From the NCBI RefSeq assembly GCF_002102255.1, contig NZ_LQPH01000158.1, positions 62,001-126,000 on the forward strand: a DNA stretch of 64,000 bases. Direction: 5' to 3'. Shown in pieces: positions 18,911 to 28,049 of this stretch (position 1 is the stretch's first letter; each line of letters opens with the position of its first letter). A model generated the notes under the pieces. That model made no database searches and had not been told where the DNA came from. It saw nothing but the letters and a program-made list of their open reading frames with translations. The position numbers and the translations under genes were made by a program. Source of the stretch: Mycobacterium nebraskense (GTDB lineage Bacteria; Actinomycetota; Actinomycetes; Mycobacteriales; Mycobacteriaceae).

Positions 18911-19510
18911 GTGTCTGACATGCGTTCGAATTCGCAGGGTCTGAACCTCACGGACTCGGTCTATGAGCGCTTGCTCTCCGAGCGCATCATCTTCCTGGGT
19001 TCGGAGGTGAACGACGAAGTCGCCAATCGGCTGTGCGCGCAGATCCTGCTGCTCGCCGCCGAGGACGGCGACAAAGACATCTCCCTGTACATCAACTCGC
19101 CGGGCGGATCCATCAGCGCCGGCATGGCCATCTACGACACCATGGTGCTGGCCCCCTGCGATATCGCCACCTACGCGATGGGTATGGCCGCGTCGATGGG
19201 TGAGTTCCTGCTGGCGGCGGGGACCAAGGGCAAGCGCTACGCGTTGCCGCACGCCCGCATCCTGATGCACCAGCCGCTGGGCGGGGTGACCGGTAGCGCG
19301 GCCGACATTGCCATCCAGGCCGAGCAATTCCATGTCATCAAGAAGGAGATGTTCCGGCTCAACGCCGAATTCACCGGCCAGTCGATCGAACGCATCGAGG
19401 CGGATTCCGATCGCGACCGCTGGTTCACCGCCCCGGAGGCCCTGGAATACGGGTTCGTCGACCACATCATTACGCGCGCCGCCCACATCACCAACGGAGA
19501 AGCCCAGTGA
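18911..19510 (+). CDS. clpP1: ATP-dependent Clp protease proteolytic subunit 1
   Basis: A 199-residue serine peptidase forming one ring of the mixed ClpP1P2 tetradecamer, essential in mycobacteria. The catalytic Ser95 lies in GMAASMGEF and His120 in ARILMHQPLGG; the Asp is in DSDRDRWF near residue 169. The N-terminal propeptide of about 10 residues is expected to be processed. The GTG at 18911 is followed closely by the conserved domain. The stop overlaps the clpP2 GTG start (GTGA), ensuring paired synthesis. Confidence 0.97.
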   Translation: MSDMRSNSQGLNLTDSVYERLLSERIIFLGSEVNDEVANRLCAQILLLAAEDGDKDISLYINSPGGSISAGMAIYDTMVLAPCDIATYAMGMAASMGEFLLAAGTKGKRYALPHARILMHQPLGGVTGSAADIAIQAEQFHVIKKEMFRLNAEFTGQSIERIEADSDRDRWFTAPEALEYGFVDHIITRAAHITNGEAQ

Positions 19511-20151
19511 GTACGCAGCACCCCCAGATCCAGCCGCAGGCGCGCTACATCCTGCCGTCGTTCATCGAGCACTCCAGCTTCGGCATCAAGGAGTCCAACC
19601 CCTACAACAAGCTGTTCGAGGAACGCATCATCTTCCTCGGCGTCCAGGTCGACGACGCTTCGGCGAACGACATCATGGCGCAGCTGCTGGTGTTGGAGTC
19701 GCTGGACCCCGACCGCGACATCACCATGTACATCAACTCGCCTGGCGGCGGATTCACCTCGCTGATGGCGATTTACGACACCATGCAGTACGTGCGCGCC
19801 GACATTCAGACGGTGTGCCTGGGCCAGGCCGCCTCCGCCGCGGCGGTGCTGCTGGCCGCGGGCACTCCCGGCAAGCGGATGGCGCTGCCCAACGCCCGGG
19901 TGCTGATCCACCAGCCGTCGCTTCAGGGCGTGATCCAGGGCCAGTTCTCCGATCTGGAGATCCAGGCCGCCGAGATCGAGCGGATGCGCACGCTGATGGA
20001 GACCACGCTGGCCCACCACACCGGCAGGGACGCCGCGACCGTCCGCAAGGACACCGACCGCGACAAGATCCTGACCGCGGCTGAGGCCAAGGAGTACGGG
20101 ATCATCGACACCGTCCTGGAGTACCGGAAGCTCTCCGCGCAAACCGCCTAG
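19507..20151 (+). CDS. clpP2: ATP-dependent Clp protease proteolytic subunit 2
   Basis: A 214-residue partner of ClpP1. The catalytic Ser110 is in GQAASAAAVL and His135 in VLIHQPS; the oxyanion GGG motif (SPGGGF) is intact. In M. tuberculosis this ring docks ClpX/ClpC1. It is translationally coupled to clpP1. The 3' flank ends 52 bases before the IS30 remnant, so the reading frame is undamaged by the insertion. Confidence 0.97.
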   Translation: MSTQHPQIQPQARYILPSFIEHSSFGIKESNPYNKLFEERIIFLGVQVDDASANDIMAQLLVLESLDPDRDITMYINSPGGGFTSLMAIYDTMQYVRADIQTVCLGQAASAAAVLLAAGTPGKRMALPNARVLIHQPSLQGVIQGQFSDLEIQAAEIERMRTLMETTLAHHTGRDAATVRKDTDRDKILTAAEAKEYGIIDTVLEYRKLSAQTA

Positions 20152-20165
20152 CGTCAACGGCCCTC

Positions 20166-20189
20166 CGCCGACCGTGCGCTCAGCGCGAA
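20166..20189. repeat. Outer inverted arm left of the IS30 element
   Basis: 24 bases matching 21/24 in inverted orientation to 21513-21536 on the other side of the element. Either the element has unusually long interrupted ends, or it landed between the arms of a host intergenic palindrome at the clpP2/mmuM convergence. Confidence 0.5.
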
Positions 20190-20204
20190 TCTTCGCCCTG
20201 GGCT

Positions 20205-20222
20205 CAAGGGGTGATTGCAACA
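20205..20222. repeat. Left terminal inverted repeat of IS30-like element
   Basis: CAAGGGGTGATTGCAACA reads as an imperfect inverse of 21479-21496 (15 of 18 positions agree), which sets the probable left end of the element. Confidence 0.6.
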
Positions 20223-20242
20223 CTTCGTAGGTAGGGGTGTTG

Positions 20243-21497
20243 ATGACGGGTGTGCCTCAGCTGTTGTCGGTGCAGCGTCGGTATTGGGAGTTGATCGCAG
20301 CAGGGGTGTCTTCGGAGGATGCCGGGGTTGCGGTCGGCGTGTCGCCGACGTGCGGTAGCACGTGGTTTCGCAGGTTTGGTGGTGTGAATCCGCGATGGTT
20401 AGCACCCCAGGGGCAGAAACGGCCGCGGTTGTCGGCTGATGAGCGTGAACAGATCATGATCGGCACCGCTCAAGGTGAGTCGATCCGCTCGATGGCAGCC
20501 CGGCTGGGCCGGGCCCCCTCGACGGTGATGCGCGAGATCGCCCACCACGGCGTCATGCGGGGGTATGTGGGCCGTTATCGCGGCCGGTATCGCTTCGGGG
20601 CCCGCCGGGCCGGCTGGGACGCCAAGTCGGGGTACTCGGCGCGGATTGCTCAGCTGCGCAGTGAGCAGCGGGCGCGCCGGCCTAAGACCGGCAAGCTGGG
20701 GCGCTGCCCGGCGCTGCGCGCCGAGGTGCAAGCGTGGTTGGTCAAGAAGTACAGCCCCGAGCAGATCGCTGGGGTGTTGGCCAGGACTTACCCCGATCGC
20801 CCGGAGATGCAGGTGTCCCACGAAACCATTTACAAAGCGCTCTATGTGCAAGGGCGTGGGGAACTGCGCCGTGAGCTGGCCAAGTGTTTGCGGACCGGGC
20901 GGGCGTTACGCCGGCCACATGGTCGGGCCCGTGGTGGCAACGGGCGTGGCCGGATTCCGGGCATGGTCAACATCAGTGAGCGGCCCGCTGAGGCCGCGGA
21001 CCGCGCGGTGCCCGGGCACTGGGAATCTGATCCTGGGCAAAAACCAACATTCTCAGATCGGTACCCTCGTCGAGCGCTCCACCGGGTTCGTCCAACTCCT
21101 GCATCTGCCCGCCCGCCGCGATCCCGAGACGGTGGCCGAGGCGATGATCGCCGCCATCAAGACCCTGCCTGAATCGTTGCGCCGCTCACTGACCTGGGAC
21201 CAAGGCAGCGAAATGTCACGTCACGCTCGCATCAGTATCGACGCCGGCATCGACATCTACTTCTGCGATCCGCACTCACCGTGGCAGCGCGGCAGCAACG
21301 AGAACACCAACGGCCTTCTACGCCAATACTTCCCGAAAGGCACCGACTTATCGGTGCACTCCGCGGACTACCTCGCCCAAGTCGCCGCCGAACTCAACGA
21401 ACGCCCACGCAAACGATTCGGCTGGGACAGTCCCGCCCAAGTCCTCAACCGGCTACTGTCATCCCCGACAGAAACCACTGTTGCAACCAAACCTTGA
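20243..21497 (+). pseudogene. IS30-family DDE transposase, frameshifted with loss of the first catalytic Asp
   Basis: The 5' frame gives an IS30-type helix-turn-helix (LSADEREQIMIG...APSTVMREI) and the start of the integrase core up to VPGHWE. The next frame continues with LILGKNQHSQIGTLVER through DPHSPWQRGSNENTNGLL to the stop. The family motif at the junction is GHWEGDLILG. Here E is followed by a single T and then LILG, equivalent to a 5-base deletion near 21026 that removes the Gly-Asp pair. The missing Asp is the first of the DDE triad, so even frameshifting would not restore activity. The second Asp (TWDQGSE) and the Glu (GSNENTN) remain. The ATG at 20243 is the likely original start; GTG at 20237 is an alternative. 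Confidence 0.85.
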
Positions 21498-22397
21498 AAC
21501 CGCCCCTGATTTTTCGCGCTCAGTGCACGCTCGGCGAACCTCGGCGATATCGGCGGGCCCCACCCGGCAGCAGCCACCGACGATGCGCGCCCCGGCCGCC
21601 ACCCACTGCTTGGCGAGGCGCGCGGAAAACGATCGCCGCCCCGCCCAACCCCGGCCGTCCCAGCGCTCGCCGCTGTTCGGGTAGACGATCACCGGCTTGC
21701 CGGTAGCCGAGGCGATCTCGATCGCCGGCAATACGTCCTCGGGCGCACAGCAATTGACGCCGATCGCGACGATCTCGCGCACCCCGGCGGCGACGGCGAA
21801 CGCATCGGTCAGCGGTTGCCCGGCCCGGGTCCTGGTGCCGTCGACGGTGTAGCTGAGCCAGGCCGGCATGCCGACCGAACCGACCAGATCGACCAGCGCC
21901 TCAGCCTCGTCGGCGTCGGGCACGGTCTCGCACGCCAGCACGTCGGCGCCGGCGCCCGCCAGGATTTCCAGCCGGGGTCGGTGCCATCGCCTCAGGGCCG
22001 CGACGGATAGGCCGTAGCGGCCGCGGTATTCGGATCCGTCGGCCAGCGCCGCGCCGTACGGGCCGACCGAAGCGGCGACGACGAGCCCGCTGGTGTCCGC
22101 TTCATCACGCGCGGTCTTCGCGAGTTCGACGCTGCGGCGCAGCAGCCCGGCGGCTTCGTCTCGGTCGATCCCGCGCGATGCGAAGCCCTGGAACGATGCC
22201 TGATAGCTCGCCGTCGTCGCGATCATGGCGCAGGCGCGAAAGTAGGCGGCGTGCACGGCGACGATTTCGTCCGGGTCGTCCGCCAGTAGCCTCGCCGACC
22301 ACAACGGGTCGGAAAGGTCATGACCGCGCGCTTCCAGTTCGGTGGCCAAACCGCCATCGCTGATCAGGACCGATCCGCTGATCAGAGCCAATCCCAC
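21459..22397 (-). CDS. mmuM: Homocysteine S-methyltransferase
   Basis: A 312-residue zinc-dependent TIM-barrel enzyme transferring a methyl group (S-methylmethionine or SAM-type donor) to homocysteine to make methionine. The zinc cysteines are in GVNCCAPEDV and GGCCRVGPADI; the substrate loop DGGLATELEARG is intact. The GTG at 22397 lies just before the conserved N terminus, with TTG at 22391 as an alternative. The last 20 or so residues, after AEVRRACTE, run into the IS30 element's right end and stop inside it. The native C terminus was thus replaced, probably harmlessly because the catalytic motifs are complete. It is convergent with clpP2 and divergent from clpX. Confidence 0.9.
   Translation of the reverse strand: MGLALISGSVLISDGGLATELEARGHDLSDPLWSARLLADDPDEIVAVHAAYFRACAMIATTASYQASFQGFASRGIDRDEAAGLLRRSVELAKTARDEADTSGLVVAASVGPYGAALADGSEYRGRYGLSVAALRRWHRPRLEILAGAGADVLACETVPDADEAEALVDLVGSVGMPAWLSYTVDGTRTRAGQPLTDAFAVAAGVREIVAIGVNCCAPEDVLPAIEIASATGKPVIVYPNSGERWDGRGWAGRRSFSARLAKQWVAAGARIVGGCCRVGPADIAEVRRACTEREKSGAVSRFGCNSGFCRG
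21479..21496. repeat. Right terminal inverted repeat of IS30-like element
   Basis: Inverse of 20205-20222 with three mismatches. It overlaps the last codons of the transposase remnant and codons near the end of mmuM on the opposite strand. Confidence 0.6.
21513..21536. repeat. Outer inverted arm right of the IS30 element
   Basis: Inverse partner of 20166-20189 (21/24). It lies within the coding end of mmuM. Confidence 0.5.
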
Positions 22398-22712
22398 CCG
22401 GCCACTGTAGGGTGATTTCTTGGGGATCTGCCCATGCTCCGCCTGGATCGGCATCTCCGGGCGGATCTGGGGGTCGGTCGGCGCTTGAGCCTCGGTCGGG
22501 TAACGACCGCGACACGCCAAAGACACGCAAAGCGCGTCTTTCGCGAATGACGGGCGCCGTCGGGCTATATGTTTCATCGGGACGGACAGCATGAATACCA
22601 CCGACGCGATTCGGCCTTAATGGTCGCGTCGGGCCCGATCTAGCGGGTAGCGTCGGGGGATACATGCGGCACAGCAAGACGAACGGCGAAAAGGAAGTAG
22701 GCCCTCAGCACC
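22398..22712. promoter_or_regulatory. Divergent mmuM/clpX intergenic region
   Basis: About 315 bases without a convincing gene. It should hold the promoters of both flanking genes. A near-perfect hairpin (AAAGACACGC ... GCGCGTCTTT, one mismatch) sits around 22520-22545. A GATACAT hexamer-like -10 lies about 45 bases before clpX. I do not see a confident -35 or known operator. Confidence 0.4.
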
Positions 22713-23993
22713 ATGGCGCGCATCGGAGACGGCGGTGACCTGCTGAAGTGCTCGTTCTGCGGGAAGAGCCAGAAGCAGGTCAAGAAGCTCATTGCTGGCC
22801 CCGGTGTATACATCTGCGATGAATGCATCGATCTCTGTAACGAGATCATCGAAGAGGAACTCGCCGACGCCGACGACGTCAAACTTGACGAACTCCCCAA
22901 GCCCGTTGAGATCCGGGAGTTCTTGGAGGGGTACGTCATCGGGCAAGACACCGCCAAGCGGACACTGGCCGTCGCGGTCTACAACCACTACAAGCGCATT
23001 CAGGCCGGGGAGAAGGGCCGTGACTCCCGGCACGAGCCGGTTGAGCTGACCAAGTCCAACATCCTGATGCTCGGGCCCACCGGCTGCGGCAAGACCTACC
23101 TGGCCCAGACGCTCGCCAAGATGCTCAACGTGCCGTTCGCCATCGCCGACGCCACCGCGCTGACCGAAGCCGGATACGTCGGTGAGGATGTCGAAAACAT
23201 TCTCCTCAAACTCATTCAGGCCGCCGACTACGACGTCAAGCGTGCCGAAACCGGAATCATCTACATCGATGAGGTCGACAAGATCGCCCGCAAGAGCGAG
23301 AACCCGTCGATCACCCGTGACGTCTCCGGCGAGGGCGTTCAGCAGGCCCTGCTGAAAATCCTGGAGGGCACCCAGGCGTCGGTGCCCCCGCAGGGCGGCC
23401 GCAAGCACCCGCACCAAGAGTTCATACAGATCGACACCACCAACGTGCTGTTCATCGTGGCGGGGGCGTTCGCCGGCCTGGAGAAGATCATCTACGAGCG
23501 CGTCGGCAAGCGCGGCCTGGGCTTCGGCGCCGAGGTGCGCTCCAAGGCCGAGATCGACACCACCGACCACTTCGCCGACGTCATGCCGGAGGACCTGATC
23601 AAGTTCGGCCTGATCCCCGAGTTCATCGGCCGGCTGCCGGTGGTCGCCTCGGTGACCAACCTGGACCGGGAGTCGTTGGTCAAGATCTTGTCCGAGCCGA
23701 AGAACGCTTTGGTCAAGCAGTACACCCGGCTGTTCGAGATGGACAGCGTCGAACTCGAGTTCACCGAGGACGCGCTGGAGGCGATCGCCGATCAGGCCAT
23801 CCACCGCGGCACGGGCGCCCGTGGTTTGCGCGCCATCATGGAAGAGGTCCTGCTGCCGGTGATGTATGACATCCCGAGCCGCGACGACGTCGCCAAGGTC
23901 GTGGTGACCAAGGAGACCGTGCAAGACAACGTGCTTCCGACGATCGTGCCGCGCAAGCCGTCGCGCACCGAGCGCCGCGACAAGAGCGCCTAG
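22713..23993 (+). CDS. clpX: ATP-dependent Clp protease ATP-binding subunit ClpX
   Basis: A 426-residue AAA+ unfoldase that feeds substrates to ClpP1P2. The N-terminal C4 zinc finger is CSFCGKS ... CDECIDLC. Walker A is GPTGCGKT near residue 120, and Walker B follows in IIYIDEVDKI. The pore-loop/ClpP-contact region around ERVGKRGLGFG and the sensor-2 GARGLRAIMEE are present. The ATG at 22713 starts directly before the zinc finger domain. Here it is separated from clpP2 by the IS30 remnant and mmuM. Confidence 0.98.
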   Translation: MARIGDGGDLLKCSFCGKSQKQVKKLIAGPGVYICDECIDLCNEIIEEELADADDVKLDELPKPVEIREFLEGYVIGQDTAKRTLAVAVYNHYKRIQAGEKGRDSRHEPVELTKSNILMLGPTGCGKTYLAQTLAKMLNVPFAIADATALTEAGYVGEDVENILLKLIQAADYDVKRAETGIIYIDEVDKIARKSENPSITRDVSGEGVQQALLKILEGTQASVPPQGGRKHPHQEFIQIDTTNVLFIVAGAFAGLEKIIYERVGKRGLGFGAEVRSKAEIDTTDHFADVMPEDLIKFGLIPEFIGRLPVVASVTNLDRESLVKILSEPKNALVKQYTRLFEMDSVELEFTEDALEAIADQAIHRGTGARGLRAIMEEVLLPVMYDIPSRDDVAKVVVTKETVQDNVLPTIVPRKPSRTERRDKSA

Positions 23994-24365
23994 CACCTCC
24001 GCGGTCGAGCGGCCGCACACTTGGGTACCAACTGCGGATGCCCGCGTTCGCCTTTCCTGGGCGCGCTCGCCGGCGCAGGCTTTCATCGTCTACTGAACGC
24101 GATGCCGGAAGCGGCGCCGAGCGAACAGAGCGCCGCGCGCAAAAGTGACCAATACCACAGTTTTGAATGGTCCGCACCAGCGTCCCCTCGCTGACATCGG
24201 CTTTAGGTGTAAAACCGCTGCATGTAATGGTTTAGAGACGCACATTCTCGCCGAAAAGGAGTGCCATAATTGGTACTACCAGTGACACACAAGCTCGCGG
24301 GCGCGGGAGTCGCCTCAATGGCGCGTACCCTTAAAGCTCCAGCGAAGTGCCTATCCGGATAACCA
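23994..24365. other. Intergenic region clpX-korA
   Basis: About 370 bases with no convincing gene. The first ~150 bases are GC-rich; the second half is AT-richer and contains hexamers such as TGTAATGG (around 24220) that resemble a mycobacterial -10, so it probably carries the korAB promoter. M. tuberculosis has an MFS transporter gene (Rv2456c) here; no remnant is recognisable. Confidence 0.4.
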
Positions 24366-26354
24366 ATGGAAGGCGGATACGTGGATCCGAACGGCAGCGG
24401 AGCCGGGTCTGATTCTCATAACGGCTCGAATGGTTCGCCTTCTGGTGGCGGTTCCCACCGCCAGCGCCTGGAACAAGTCGTCATTCGTTTCGCCGGGGAC
24501 TCCGGCGACGGAATGCAGCTGACCGGCGACCGATTCACGTCGGAGGCAGCGCTTTTCGGTAACGACCTGGCGACCCAGCCGAACTATCCCGCCGAGATCC
24601 GGGCTCCCGCAGGCACCCTGCCCGGGGTCTCGTCCTTCCAGATCCAAATCGCCGACTACGACATCCTGACTGCCGGTGACCGCCCCGACGTGCTCGTCGC
24701 GATGAACCCGGCGGCGCTCAAGGCCAACCTCGGTGATCTGCCGCGCGGCGGCATGGTGATTGCGAACTCCGACGAGTTCACCAAGCGCAACCTGACCAAG
24801 GTGGGCTACGTAACGAACCCGCTGGAGACCGACGAACTCGAGGAGTACGTCGTGCACTCCGTCGCGATGACGACGCTGACGCTGGGCGCCGTCGAGGCGA
24901 TCGGCGCGTCGAAGAAGGACGGCCAGCGCGCCAAAAACATGTTCGCGCTGGGCCTGCTGTCGTGGATGTACGGCCGCCCGATCGAGACCAGCGAGAAGTT
25001 CATCCGGGAGAAGTTCGCCCGCAAGCCCGATATCGCGGAGGCCAACGTCTTGGCCCTCAAGGCGGGCTGGAACTACGGCGAGACGACTGAGGCGTTCGGC
25101 ACCACCTACGAGGTGTCGCGGGCGACGTTGCCATCCGGCGAATACCGGCAGATCTCCGGCAACACCGCGATGGCCTACGGCATCGTCGCGGCGGGTCAGC
25201 TGGCCGACATTTCGGTGGTGCTCGGCAGTTACCCGATCACGCCGGCATCGGACATCCTGCACGAGCTGTCCAAGCACAAGAACTTCAACGTGATCACCTT
25301 CCAGGCCGAGGACGAGATCGGCGGCATCTGTGCCGCAATCGGCGCCTCGTACGGCGGTGCCCTCGGAGTCACGAGCACGTCGGGTCCGGGGATTTCGTTG
25401 AAGTCCGAAGCGTTGGGCCTCGCGGTGATGACCGAATTGCCGTTGTTGGTCATCGACGTTCAGCGCGGCGGGCCCTCGACCGGCCTGCCGACGAAGACCG
25501 AGCAGGCCGACCTGCTGCAGGCGCTGTACGGCCGCAACGGGGAGTCGCCGCTTGCGGTGCTGGCGCCACGCTCACCGTCCGACTGTTTCGAAACCGCGCT
25601 CGAGGCGGTGCGCATCGCGGTGTCATATCACACCCCGGTGATCGTCTTGTCCGACGGCGCGATCGCCAATGGTTCTGAGCCGTGGCGCATTCCGGATGTC
25701 GGCACGCTGGCGCCGATCAAGCACACCTTCGCCAAACCGGATGAGCCCTTCCAGCCCTACAACCGCGACCCCGAGACCCTCGCTCGCCAATTCGCCGTTC
25801 CGGGCACCCCGGGCCTGGAGCACCGCATCGGTGGCCTGGAAGCGGCCAACGGTTCGGGCGCCATCTCCTACGAGCCGGTCAACCACGACCTGATGGTTCG
25901 GTTGCGCCAGGCCAAGATTGACGGCATCTCGGTTCCCGACCTTCAGGTCGACGACCCGACCGGCGACGCCGAGCTCCTGCTCATCGGCTGGGGCAGCTCG
26001 TACGGCCCGATCGGTGAAGCCTGCCGGCGCGCGCGGCGCAAGGGCGTCAAGGTCGCGCATGCCCACCTTCGTCACCTGAACCCGTTCCCGGCGAACCTGG
26101 GTGACGTGTTGCGGCGTTACCCGATGGTGGTCTGCCCGGAGATGAACCTCGGCCAGCTGGCCCTGTTACTGCGCGGCAAGTACCTGGTCGACGTGCAATC
26201 CGTCACCAAGGTCCAAGGTGTCGCGTTCCTTGCCGACGAGATCGGGCGCCTCATCCGCGCAGCGATAGGCGGCACGCTGGCCGAAATCGAGCAAGACAAG
26301 ACGATGGTCGCCAGAATGGCGGCAGCAACGGTTGGAGCGGGAGCTAGCGAATGA
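24366..26354 (+). CDS. korA: 2-oxoglutarate:ferredoxin oxidoreductase, fused gamma/alpha subunit
   Basis: A 662-residue KorA-type subunit. An N-terminal gamma domain (RFAGDSGDGMQLTGDRF, residues ~38-230) is fused to the pyruvate-flavodoxin-type alpha domains (GNTAMAYGIVAAGQL, then YPITPASDILHEL, and GYTSTSGPG-like VTSTSGPGISL). With KorB it oxidatively decarboxylates 2-oxoglutarate to succinyl-CoA and reduces ferredoxin, an O2-tolerant CoA-dependent TCA step in mycobacteria. The ATG at 24366 is used; a GTG at 24381 is a possible alternative. The stop overlaps korB as ATGA. Confidence 0.95.
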   Translation: MEGGYVDPNGSGAGSDSHNGSNGSPSGGGSHRQRLEQVVIRFAGDSGDGMQLTGDRFTSEAALFGNDLATQPNYPAEIRAPAGTLPGVSSFQIQIADYDILTAGDRPDVLVAMNPAALKANLGDLPRGGMVIANSDEFTKRNLTKVGYVTNPLETDELEEYVVHSVAMTTLTLGAVEAIGASKKDGQRAKNMFALGLLSWMYGRPIETSEKFIREKFARKPDIAEANVLALKAGWNYGETTEAFGTTYEVSRATLPSGEYRQISGNTAMAYGIVAAGQLADISVVLGSYPITPASDILHELSKHKNFNVITFQAEDEIGGICAAIGASYGGALGVTSTSGPGISLKSEALGLAVMTELPLLVIDVQRGGPSTGLPTKTEQADLLQALYGRNGESPLAVLAPRSPSDCFETALEAVRIAVSYHTPVIVLSDGAIANGSEPWRIPDVGTLAPIKHTFAKPDEPFQPYNRDPETLARQFAVPGTPGLEHRIGGLEAANGSGAISYEPVNHDLMVRLRQAKIDGISVPDLQVDDPTGDAELLLIGWGSSYGPIGEACRRARRKGVKVAHAHLRHLNPFPANLGDVLRRYPMVVCPEMNLGQLALLLRGKYLVDVQSVTKVQGVAFLADEIGRLIRAAIGGTLAEIEQDKTMVARMAAATVGAGASE

Positions 26355-27442
26355 CCGACCTGATGGGAAATCTGGCGGGCACCGACCTCGGGCTGACTCC
26401 GAGGTTGAAGAAGAACGACGGTGTGCCCACTGCGGATCAGCCGCAGAAGGGCAAGGACTTCACCAGTGACCAAGAGGTCCGTTGGTGTCCCGGGTGTGGT
26501 GACTACGTCATCCTCAACACCATCCGCAACTTCCTGCCCGAGCTCGGGCTGCGCCGCGAGAACATCGTGTTCATCAGCGGCATCGGTTGCTCGAGCCGGT
26601 TCCCGTATTACTTGGAGACCTACGGGTTTCACTCGATCCACGGCCGCGCGCCGGCGATCGCGACCGGTCTGGCGCTAGCCCGCGAGGACCTTTCGGTGTG
26701 GGTGGTCACGGGCGACGGCGACGCGTTGTCGATCGGTGGCAACCACTTGATCCACGCGCTGCGCCGCAACGTCAACATCACGATCCTGTTGTTCAACAAC
26801 CGGATTTACGGGCTGACGAAGGGCCAGTACTCGCCGACGTCGGAGGTCGGCAAGGTCACCAAGTCGACGCCGATGGGATCGCTGGATCACCCGTTCAACC
26901 CGGCGTCGTTGGCGCTGGGCGCCGAGGCCACGTTCGTCGGCCGGGCCCTCGACTCCGACCGCAACGGACTATCCGAGGTATTGCGTGCCGCCGCGGAGCA
27001 CCGCGGTGCCGCGGTGGTCGAAATCCTGCAGGACTGCCCGATTTTCAACGACGGCTCATTCGACGTGCTGCGCAAGGAGGGCGCCGAGGAGCGGGTGATC
27101 AACGTCCGCCACGGTGAGCCAATCGTCTTCGGCGCCGACGGCGAGTACTGCGTGGTGCGATCCGGCTTCGGCCTCGACGTGGCCAAGACCGCAGACGTGT
27201 CCGTGGACGAGATCGTGGTGCACGACGCGCACACCGACGACTCGGCCTACGCCTTTGCCCTGTCCCGGCTCTCCGATCAGAATCTCGAGCACACCGTGCT
27301 GGGCATCTTCCGCGACGTCAACCGGCCCACCTACGACGACGCGGCGCGCTCCCAGGTGCAGGCCGCGCGGGCTTCGAAGCCGTTTGACGACGCCGCCCTG
27401 CAGTCGCTGCTGCGCGGGCGCGACACCTGGACCGTCGACTGA
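26351..27442 (+). CDS. korB: 2-oxoglutarate:ferredoxin oxidoreductase beta subunit
   Basis: A 363-residue thiamine-diphosphate-binding beta subunit. The Fe-S/ThDP region begins WCPGCGDYVILN and continues GIGCSSRFPYY. The ThDP Mg-binding motif is GDGDALSIGGNH and the family tail NNRIYGLTKGQYSPTS is intact. No ferredoxin domain is fused. It is translationally coupled to korA; mobA begins one base after its stop. Confidence 0.96.
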   Translation: MTDLMGNLAGTDLGLTPRLKKNDGVPTADQPQKGKDFTSDQEVRWCPGCGDYVILNTIRNFLPELGLRRENIVFISGIGCSSRFPYYLETYGFHSIHGRAPAIATGLALAREDLSVWVVTGDGDALSIGGNHLIHALRRNVNITILLFNNRIYGLTKGQYSPTSEVGKVTKSTPMGSLDHPFNPASLALGAEATFVGRALDSDRNGLSEVLRAAAEHRGAAVVEILQDCPIFNDGSFDVLRKEGAEERVINVRHGEPIVFGADGEYCVVRSGFGLDVAKTADVSVDEIVVHDAHTDDSAYAFALSRLSDQNLEHTVLGIFRDVNRPTYDDAARSQVQAARASKPFDDAALQSLLRGRDTWTVD

Positions 27443-27443
27443 C

Positions 27444-28049
27444 GTGGGCGAAACAGGTTCACTGGCCGGCGTAGTGCTCGCCGGCGGCGCATCGCAACGA
27501 ATGGGCCGCGACAAGGCCAGCCTCCCGGTTCCTGCATCCGCCGGGTCGGAAGCAACCACGATGGTCGAGCACGTGGTCGGCATCCTCCGACAGCGCTGCG
27601 ACCCGGTCCTTGTCATGGCCGCCCAGGGCCAGCCGCTGCCCGAGCTGCAAGCCCGGGTCATGCGCGACGAACTGCGCGGGCTGGGGCCGTTGCCCGCGAC
27701 GGGGCGGGCGTTGCGTGCGGCCGCCGATGCCGGTGCCCGGCTCGCCTTCGTCTGCGCCGTCGACATGCCTTTCCTGGCAGTCGAACTCATCGACGATCTC
27801 GCCCGCAAGGCGCTGGAGACCGGCGCGGAAGTAGTGCTGCCGTGGGACGGCCAGGACCACTACCTTGCCGCGGTGTACCGGACCGACCTGGCCGACCGTG
27901 TCGACACGTTGGTAGCCGCCGGCGAGCGCAAGATGCGCGCCTTGGTGGACGCATCGGATGCCCAGCGCATCGTGACGTCGGATTTGCGGTCGCTGACCAA
28001 CGTCAACACCGACGCGGACCTCCGCGCTCTCGCGCAGTCCCCCAGCTGA
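27444..28049 (+). CDS. mobA: Molybdenum cofactor guanylyltransferase
   Basis: A 201-residue nucleotidyltransferase attaching GMP to molybdopterin to form the guanine dinucleotide cofactor. The N-terminal signature LAGGASQRMGRDKASLP is classical. The DMPFL motif follows in VCAVDMPFLAVE, and the TNVNT motif lies near the C terminus. The GTG at 27444 follows the korB stop almost directly. The length equals M. tuberculosis Rv2453c. Confidence 0.93.
   Translation: MGETGSLAGVVLAGGASQRMGRDKASLPVPASAGSEATTMVEHVVGILRQRCDPVLVMAAQGQPLPELQARVMRDELRGLGPLPATGRALRAAADAGARLAFVCAVDMPFLAVELIDDLARKALETGAEVVLPWDGQDHYLAAVYRTDLADRVDTLVAAGERKMRALVDASDAQRIVTSDLRSLTNVNTDADLRALAQSPS

Larger units (their letters stand above)
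20204..21497 (+). mobile_element. IS30-family insertion sequence, inactive remnant
   Basis: About 1.29 kb bounded by imperfect terminal inverted repeats of about 18 bases at 20205-20222 and 21479-21496 (15/18 identical, sharing TTGCAACA and CAAGG). It encodes a single transposase of IS30 type that is broken by a frameshift. No clear target duplication is visible at these boundaries. The right end overlaps the transposase stop and lies inside the 3' end of the mmuM reading frame. It occupies the clpP2-mmuM space, where M. tuberculosis has an MFS gene (jefA), absent here. Confidence 0.75.

Noticed and set aside
21000..21060. Programmed frameshift in the IS30 transposase
   Set aside because: No slippery heptamer at the junction, and the catalytic Gly-Asp is missing, which fits a deletion rather than recoding.
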